The position numbers and the translations under genes were made by a program. Below, piece after piece: positions 7,202 through 11,605 of a DNA stretch of 11,605 nucleotides. The notes under the pieces are model-generated. The model saw nothing but the letters and a program-made list of their open reading frames with translations. It did not search any database and had not been told where the DNA came from. Location of the stretch: the NCBI GenBank assembly GCA_023395575.1, contig JAEWZA010000063.1:1-11605 (forward strand), read 5' to 3'. Source of the DNA: Bacillota bacterium (lineage in GTDB: Bacteria > Bacillota > Clostridia > Acetivibrionales > DSM-1351). Numbering within the stretch: position 1 is the stretch's first letter; every line of letters begins with the position of its first letter.

Positions 7202-8656
7202 TTACTTTGAAAACTTTATATGAGTATTATTTGCAATGGTTTCGTTATAAAATGGACTAGATTCATTGAGTATATTCTCTTTGTGAAAATTGCCACTAGA
7301 ATCCATGTACCATTTGCCTCCAACATTTTTAGGTTTAACTTCAACTCTATAAATCCAGCCCTGTGAAGCATTACTACCATTTGGAGCACTTGGATCCATT
7401 TCATGCGCCCGAACTTCCCATTTGTTTCCTGAAGCATCTGTCCATTTATACCTTATACCTTGTTTTGCACCTCCAGGTAACTCCTTCCATGATAACCTTT
7501 GTGCATTACTAGGAACTCGTGACATAAAATCTCTTATATTCTTTACACCTACAAAGTTGCCTATTTTTCCTTCTGTTAACAATAATTGACCATTACCAGT
7601 ATTCGGTTTTCCCTCTACATATCTAATATCTCCGCTTTCAGTTCTAGCATAACTACCTTTTACTTTTATTTTATTTTTAGCAATAACCCCAAACATTACC
7701 ATTAAAAACTCTTCAGGTGTCATGTTATACTTATTTTCATACACTTCTACTGCTGCTAAATAAACAACCTTTTCATAATCTGAATAGTTGGCAAAGTCAC
7801 TTTCTCTGAGTCCAGCAGAATACACATTATATACTGCATTATACTCAGACATTGTCATACCTTTTCCATCTTCATGATTTTTTATCCAGTCAGTCCAAAC
7901 TATCTGATTAAATTCTTTGAAATCAACCACTCTTATTTCAACATTTGAATTAGATTCTTTTACATTACCATTAGGCTGATTTGTATCTTTTCTGAAATTA
8001 TTATTATGACTACCTATTAGTGATGTTTGTGTATTGTTGCCCGTAATAACAGTTCTACTCGCAGTAATTGTTTTATCTGTTACAACTGTACTAATAGAAA
8101 TATTATTATTTTTAAACTTGCTATCAAATACATTATTATCTATTACTATTCTATTATCCTTGATGTAAGTCCCATCTTTTCCAACTGTAAACGTATGAGT
8201 TATACCATTAACAGTAACTGTCGCACTACCATTAGGATGGTCCTCATCCCTTCCATTCCATATGATATCCTCTTTTTTAGCACCTGCAGCAAGTGCCAAG
8301 TCATTCAGATTTGCTGCTTTATGCCCACTCGGATCCCAATACATCACAGGCTCATTATGACAATACGTATACAAATTCAAACTAAGCGGATCATTTCTAT
8401 CGCCTAAATATGTATCCTCCTGTAGGAATCGTGCAATCTTTGGGTCATACATTCTCGCGTTCAGATAGTAAAGACCTGTTTCGCCATCGTATTGGTAGCC
8501 TGCGTAGGTGATACTGTTGTTGGCATTTCCTGTTTGCTCTATTATGTTTCCAAAGGCATCGTAATAGTAGGTTGCTGTTACTATTCCATCTTGGTTTAGC
8601 AGTGCTGTTACATCTGCATGGCCGTTGTACATATAGTTCATTGTATCATTGCCCAC
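7202..8656 (-). CDS. Rhs core C-terminal part with variable toxin tip (5'-truncated rhs)
   Basis: Encodes the end of an Rhs/YD-repeat protein. From the GTG at 8656 the 484 residues contain a YD repeat (YYDAFGN, 31-37) and the conserved Rhs-associated core (YDGETGLYYLNARMYDP, 56-72; LNLYTYCHNEPVMYWDPSGH, 93-112). A variable tip follows. Its last 100 or so residues (about 380-484) show YKWTDASGNKWEVRAHEMDP, APNGSNASQGW, DSSGNFHKENI and YNETIANNTHI. These resemble polymorphic toxin type 30 (Ntox30), a predicted nuclease class; I make this call from motif memory. Normally the core encapsulates the tip and is preceded by a long N-terminal export region, which is absent here. The GTG has no clear ribosome binding site, and the same frame continues upstream to 8923. 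This is therefore probably a displaced orphan tip, perhaps expressed poorly. The immunity gene follows after 12 bp. Confidence 0.85.
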   Translation of the reverse strand: MGNDTMNYMYNGHADVTALLNQDGIVTATYYYDAFGNIIEQTGNANNSITYAGYQYDGETGLYYLNARMYDPKIARFLQEDTYLGDRNDPLSLNLYTYCHNEPVMYWDPSGHKAANLNDLALAAGAKKEDIIWNGRDEDHPNGSATVTVNGITHTFTVGKDGTYIKDNRIVIDNNVFDSKFKNNNISISTVVTDKTITASRTVITGNNTQTSLIGSHNNNFRKDTNQPNGNVKESNSNVEIRVVDFKEFNQIVWTDWIKNHEDGKGMTMSEYNAVYNVYSAGLRESDFANYSDYEKVVYLAAVEVYENKYNMTPEEFLMVMFGVIAKNKIKVKGSYARTESGDIRYVEGKPNTGNGQLLLTEGKIGNFVGVKNIRDFMSRVPSNAQRLSWKELPGGAKQGIRYKWTDASGNKWEVRAHEMDPSAPNGSNASQGWIYRVEVKPKNVGGKWYMDSSGNFHKENILNESSPFYNETIANNTHIKFSK

Positions 8657-8718
8657 AGTTCTTGTCAGCAGGTTTAAGCCATAGATATTTTTAGCTATTT
8701 GGTTGTTAACTCCATCTG
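8597..8718 (-). repeat. rhs core segment duplicated at 6383-6504
   Basis: 122-bp copy lying in its natural rhs context; three mismatches to the displaced copy (one T/G change and a GG/AA change among them). Homologous recombination between the two would delete the toxin and immunity genes and the IS relic. Confidence 0.93.
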
Positions 8719-8923
8719 TCTCCAGTATTACTTTGTCGGCTTCATATAGGTAATTGGTAGTCTGACCGTTGATGTCTTTTGATACTCTATAGCCTTCACC
8801 ATTATAAGAGTAGGATATTTTCTTATCCTTTACAGTTGTCTTTATCAGCTGATTCCAAACGTCAAACTCATATAAGGTTACTTCATCATAGCAGGTATTA
8901 TCCCAAAAAAATGAACTACACTT
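8657..8923 (-). pseudogene. Upstream rhs core coding, truncated at the proS terminator
   Basis: The rhs frame remains open above the GTG at 8656 and reads as genuine core: DNTCYDEVTLYEFDVW, NQLIKTTVKDKKISYSYNGE, GYRVSKDINGQTTNYLYEAD. It has no ATG, GTG or TTG start before the stop at 8924-8926. Rhs-like residues end near 8902, where the T run and hairpin of the proS terminator begin. This marks a recombination breakpoint that removed the 5' part of the gene. Confidence 0.75.
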
Positions 8924-8967
8924 TCATAAATAGACACAAAATCTAATATTTGAAAGTGTAGTTCATT
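8905..8967 (-). terminator. Long-stem rho-independent terminator downstream of proS
   Basis: Perfect 17-bp inverted repeat: AATGAACTACACTTTCA (8910-8926) with TGAAAGTGTAGTTCATT (8951-8967), loop of 24 nt. On the minus strand it is followed by a T run (complement of 8905-8911). It lies 25 bp after the proS stop. The unusually long, perfect arms and large loop could also mark the end of a lost mobile element. Confidence 0.8.
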
Positions 8968-8991
8968 ATTCATCCACATGCATTAATTTCA

Positions 8992-10725
8992 TTATTTAAC
9001 TACTTGGTTAATTTCATCATATAATTGCTTGATTAATCCCTTAATTTCACTAATCACATCATCTTTATTAACCTTTAAGGATATCTTTTTGTCTCTGCTA
9101 CTAATTTCCACCAAGTTTTCCTTCATATTTCTTGGGCTAATAACAACTCTTAGCGGAATACCTATTAAATCTGCATCTGCAAACATTGCACCCGCTCGCA
9201 TATCTCTATCATCATATAAAACTTCTATGCGTTCACTGAGAAGCTGTTCATACAAAGCATCACTGAAGTTCTTTGTTTCTTCATCATCTGCTCTAATGCA
9301 GCAAAGCTGTACTTCCCAAGGAGCAATTGTGATAGGCCAAATAGGTCCGTATTCGTCATGATGAACTTCACATATTGAAGCAGCTGTTCTTCCTACTCCT
9401 ATACCATAACATCCCATAATAGGGTACTGGCTTTCTCCATTTGCATCTAGATACTGCATATTCATAGCCTTTGTATATTTTATTCCTAATTGGAATATGT
9501 TTCCAACTTCGATTCCTCTAGAAATTGAAATTGAGTTCTTTCCACATTTAGGACATATAGCCCCATCAATAATTTTAGTAACGTCCTTATAATCAACATC
9601 ACCACAATCACGTTTAATATTGAAACCTTTAATATGTTTATCAACTTTATTTGCACCTGTTACAAGATATTCAATTCCCTTTAATGAGGAATCAAAGATA
9701 ACCTCTACATTTGCTGGCAAGCCTATTGGTCCAATAAATCCAGCAGTTATTCCACTTTGCTCTGTAATCACAGCAGGATGTACCTTTTCACCAATTATTT
9801 TTGTCAATTTAGCTTCATTTATCTCTAAATCTCCTCTTACAAATATAATAATATATTTGTCATCACTATTTTTCTGATATACTACTGCTTTGCACATATT
9901 TGTAATAGGTAAATTTACGAACTTAACCACTTCTTCTATTGTACTTACATTAGGTGTTTCTATTTCTTCCAGATCACCCATTGGCATATCAGCATTATTT
10001 ATTATAATACTTTCTGCAGCTTCCATATTTGCTTTGTAATCACATTCACCGCAAATAGCGATGGAATCTTCGCCTGCTGGGGTTAACAGCATATATTCAT
10101 GGGAAACACTTCCGCCCATCATTCCAGAATCAGAAGCAACAGCCACCACCTCAGGTATACCGCATCTAGCATATATTCTATTATACGCTTCATAACATCT
10201 TGCATAATATTCTTCTAAATCTTCCTGTGATGTATGGAAAGAATAAGCGTCCTTCATGGTAAACTCACGTACTCTGATAAGACCAGCTCTAGGCCTTGCT
10301 TCATCACGGAATTTTGTTTGAATCTGGTAAATCATAAACGGATATTTTGCGTAACTTTGCGCATATTCACGTACTAAGTGAACAGCAGCTTCTTCATGTG
10401 TCATACCCAACACCATTTTGCTATCATTACGATCAGTAAACCTTAATAATTCTTCACCGACACTTTCGTATCTTCCAGACTCTTCCCATAATGTTCCAGG
10501 CAATACTACTGGGAACAAAACTTCTTGCCCATCAATTCTATCCATTTCTTCTCTAATAATATTTTCTATTTTTTTAAGTATTCTTTTTGTAGGTGGAAAT
10601 AAAGAATATATACCATTTGCTACATTCTTGATATATCCACCTTTTATCATCAACATATGACTATCTATAACGCAGTCTGCTGGGCGTTCTTTGAATCTTT
10701 CTCCAATTAAATTTCTTACTTTCAT
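8992..10725 (-). CDS. proS: Prolyl-tRNA synthetase (bacterial type, with editing insertion)
   Basis: Cytoplasmic class II synthetase that charges tRNA-Pro with proline. The 577-residue length is normal. Visible: N-terminal catalytic part with YSLFPPTKRILKKIENIIREEM (motif 1 region, about 40-61), TXE loop T109-H110-E111, motif 2 FRDEARPRAGLIRVREF (139-155), motif 3 GCYGIGVGRT (438-447). The editing INS domain that hydrolyses mischarged Ala-tRNA-Pro lies between motifs 2 and 3 (about 224-405). It is bracketed by CGEC (225-228) and CPKC (391-394), a possible zinc site. The anticodon-binding domain runs from about 465 to the end. The ATG at 10725 gives the family-typical start MKV-NLIGERFKERP, but it has only a weak ribosome binding site (AAAAAG). 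A short upstream frame ends in an ATGA overlap with it. Intact, with a terminator downstream. Confidence 0.97.
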   Translation of the reverse strand: MKVRNLIGERFKERPADCVIDSHMLMIKGGYIKNVANGIYSLFPPTKRILKKIENIIREEMDRIDGQEVLFPVVLPGTLWEESGRYESVGEELLRFTDRNDSKMVLGMTHEEAAVHLVREYAQSYAKYPFMIYQIQTKFRDEARPRAGLIRVREFTMKDAYSFHTSQEDLEEYYARCYEAYNRIYARCGIPEVVAVASDSGMMGGSVSHEYMLLTPAGEDSIAICGECDYKANMEAAESIIINNADMPMGDLEEIETPNVSTIEEVVKFVNLPITNMCKAVVYQKNSDDKYIIIFVRGDLEINEAKLTKIIGEKVHPAVITEQSGITAGFIGPIGLPANVEVIFDSSLKGIEYLVTGANKVDKHIKGFNIKRDCGDVDYKDVTKIIDGAICPKCGKNSISISRGIEVGNIFQLGIKYTKAMNMQYLDANGESQYPIMGCYGIGVGRTAASICEVHHDEYGPIWPITIAPWEVQLCCIRADDEETKNFSDALYEQLLSERIEVLYDDRDMRAGAMFADADLIGIPLRVVISPRNMKENLVEISSRDKKISLKVNKDDVISEIKGLIKQLYDEINQVVK

Positions 10726-10793
10726 CTTTTTAATAACATCAATCTATTAAAGGGGCTGTTAAAAAACAAGAAATAATATATAAACAGTCCCAC
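10722..10793 (-). CDS. Possible leader peptide overlapping the proS start
   Basis: A 23-codon frame from GTG at 10793 ends with a TGA that overlaps the proS ATG (ATGA). It follows the best Shine-Dalgarno match in the region, AAAGGAGAAG (10805-10814), about 14 nt before the GTG; an in-frame ATT is closer at 10802. The peptide would be hydrophobic and aromatic (GLFIYYFLFFNSPFNRLMLL). It has one proline codon only, so it is not a classical proline attenuator. It may serve to bring ribosomes to proS, whose own site is weak. It could equally be chance. Confidence 0.3.
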   Translation of the reverse strand: MGLFIYYFLFFNSPFNRLMLLKR

Positions 10794-10924
10794 TATATTA
10801 ATGTCTTCTCCTTTCGTAATATATCCATGTCTCTTATTTTACCATACATCAAAAGAGATATGATATGTTTTGTAGCCTATTTTTAAATATTTATAATTTT
10901 TGTTGCTACCGAATAAATTTATAT
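10726..10924 (-). promoter_or_regulatory. proS leader region
   Basis: About 200 bp between the symporter terminator and proS. It contains an imperfect inverted repeat (GGGGCTGTT at 10752-10760 and AACAGTCCC at 10783-10791) and the ribosome binding site of the possible leader peptide. I looked for a proline T-box (conserved TGG-N-ACC-type box with a terminator hairpin) and did not find one. No promoter stands out from the AT-rich background. Confidence 0.35.
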
Positions 10925-10925
10925 A

Positions 10926-10965
10926 AAAAAACCGTCTCTAAACTTGAAACCTGAGACGGTTTTTT
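10926..10965 (-). terminator. Rho-independent terminator of the AGCS symporter gene
   Basis: AAAAAACCGTCTC (10926-10938) pairs perfectly with GAGACGGTTTTTT (10953-10965) around a 14-nt loop. With A and T runs on both sides it can act on either strand. It lies just after the symporter stop and separates that gene from proS. Confidence 0.9.
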
Positions 10966-10972
10966 ATCAATC

Positions 10973-11605
10973 CTACCTCAACTTTCTCTCATTTACCTTT
11001 GCAAAATATTTTTTAGTCTCAGCTACTACTACACCGCTGAGGGCTAGTAGAGCTAAAAGATTTGGAAATGCCATTAGTCCATTAAAAATATCTGCAATCT
11101 CCCAAACAGCATTGATTGTTAAAAATGGTCCGACAAATATAGCTACTATATACATCCAACGGTAAACAAGTACAAACTTCATATTTCCGTTAGTTAAATA
11201 CTCCATGCAACGTTCACTATAGTAATTCCAGCCTAAGATTGTTGTAAATGCAAAGAAAATAAGACTAAGCATCAGTATAAATGCACCTAAAGAAGGAGCA
11301 AATGAGAAACCCGACTGGAATGCCTGCTGTGTTACAGCTGCACCTTTTAGTCCTATATTCCATGCACCAGTTGTTATAATACATAGACCTGTCATAGTAC
11401 AAACAATAATTGTATCTATAAAAGTCCCTGTCATGGATACAAGTCCCTGACGAACAGGTTCATGAGTTTTTGCAGCTGCAGCCGCAATTGGTGCACTACC
11501 TAAACCAGATTCATTTGAGAAAATACCACGAGCGATACCTTTTTGCATTGCAACCATCATTGCACCTAAAGCACCACCACCTACAGCTCTAAGACCAAAA
11601 GCACC
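10973..11605 (-). CDS. Sodium:alanine (AGCS family) symporter, C-terminal part (5' beyond window)
   Basis: Inner-membrane symporter that takes up alanine or glycine with Na+ (or H+). The frame is open to base 11605, so the N-terminal half lies outside the window; the ATGs near 11560 are internal. Family signature is clear: GGGALGAMM, then GIARGIFSNESGLGSAPIA and AAAAAKTHEPVRQG, the most conserved segment of the AGCS family. It is followed by four or five hydrophobic segments (around TIIVCTMTGLCIITT, LGAFILMLSLIFFAFTTILG, VLVYRWMYIVAIFVGPFL, NLLALLALSGVVVA) and a basic tail (KKYFAKVNERKLR). The exact substrate among small neutral amino acids cannot be read from the sequence. A strong terminator follows. 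Confidence 0.93.
   Translation of the reverse strand, partial: GAFGLRAVGGGALGAMMVAMQKGIARGIFSNESGLGSAPIAAAAAKTHEPVRQGLVSMTGTFIDTIIVCTMTGLCIITTGAWNIGLKGAAVTQQAFQSGFSFAPSLGAFILMLSLIFFAFTTILGWNYYSERCMEYLTNGNMKFVLVYRWMYIVAIFVGPFLTINAVWEIADIFNGLMAFPNLLALLALSGVVVAETKKYFAKVNERKLR

Noticed and set aside
7216..7437. Minus-strand 73-codon frame within the rhs tip
   Set aside because: It overlaps the toxin-tip coding in another frame and has no independent support.
8027..8407. Plus-strand 126-codon frame opposite rhs
   Set aside because: It is the antisense of clear Rhs core and tip coding; its Cys/Ile-rich composition is that of a shadow frame.
10726..10924. Proline T-box riboswitch upstream of proS
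   Set aside because: No T-box core sequence, specifier stem or terminator/antiterminator pair could be found; GTGGGACTG is only a superficial match.

Overview
The window comes from a low-GC, cellulosome-producing, mesophilic clostridium of the Ruminiclostridium type (C. cellulolyticum, C. josui and C. papyrosolvens group). The strongest evidence is a GH5 endoglucanase with a C-terminal type I dockerin that I recognise as an orthologue of Cel5A/CelCCA. Next to it is a second dockerin protein with tandem X2 modules. Both dockerins carry Ala-Leu/Ile/Val at the cohesin-recognition positions, as in that clade, rather than the Ser-Thr of C. thermocellum.

Layout. 1-792 (+) is the 3' end of a large cellulosomal protein (X2-X2-dockerin). 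It converges on cel5A (963-2399, -) across a bidirectional terminator. About 700 bp of AT-rich non-coding DNA with several palindromes lies upstream of cel5A. A stand-alone TfoX C-terminal domain gene (3116-3379, -) and a ferritin gene (3852-4364, +) are divergent; the ferritin ends in a strong terminator. 4508-5633 (-) is a tocopherol-cyclase-like gene split by one extra G in a run of eight.

5698-8923 is an accessory Rhs junkyard, all on the minus strand. Read in transcription order it holds a 5'-truncated rhs core with a variable C-terminal toxin tip (7202-8923), a 137-residue helical-repeat protein that is the likely cognate immunity protein (6776-7189), the left end of an IS3-family element with a frameshifted orfA (6505-6732), a second 122-bp copy of rhs core (6383-6504), and a decayed gene (5698-6373) that can be rebuilt to about 223 codons only by correcting six single-base indels.

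8992-11605 is housekeeping again: proS (prolyl-tRNA synthetase, -) with a long-stem terminator at the rhs breakpoint, and the C-terminal part of an AGCS sodium:alanine symporter (-) with its own terminator. The two dockerin proteins would be secreted and docked on a scaffoldin for plant cell wall breakdown. The rhs-tip and immunity pair looks like a displaced, orphan polymorphic-toxin module. No CRISPR array, tRNA or rRNA was seen.
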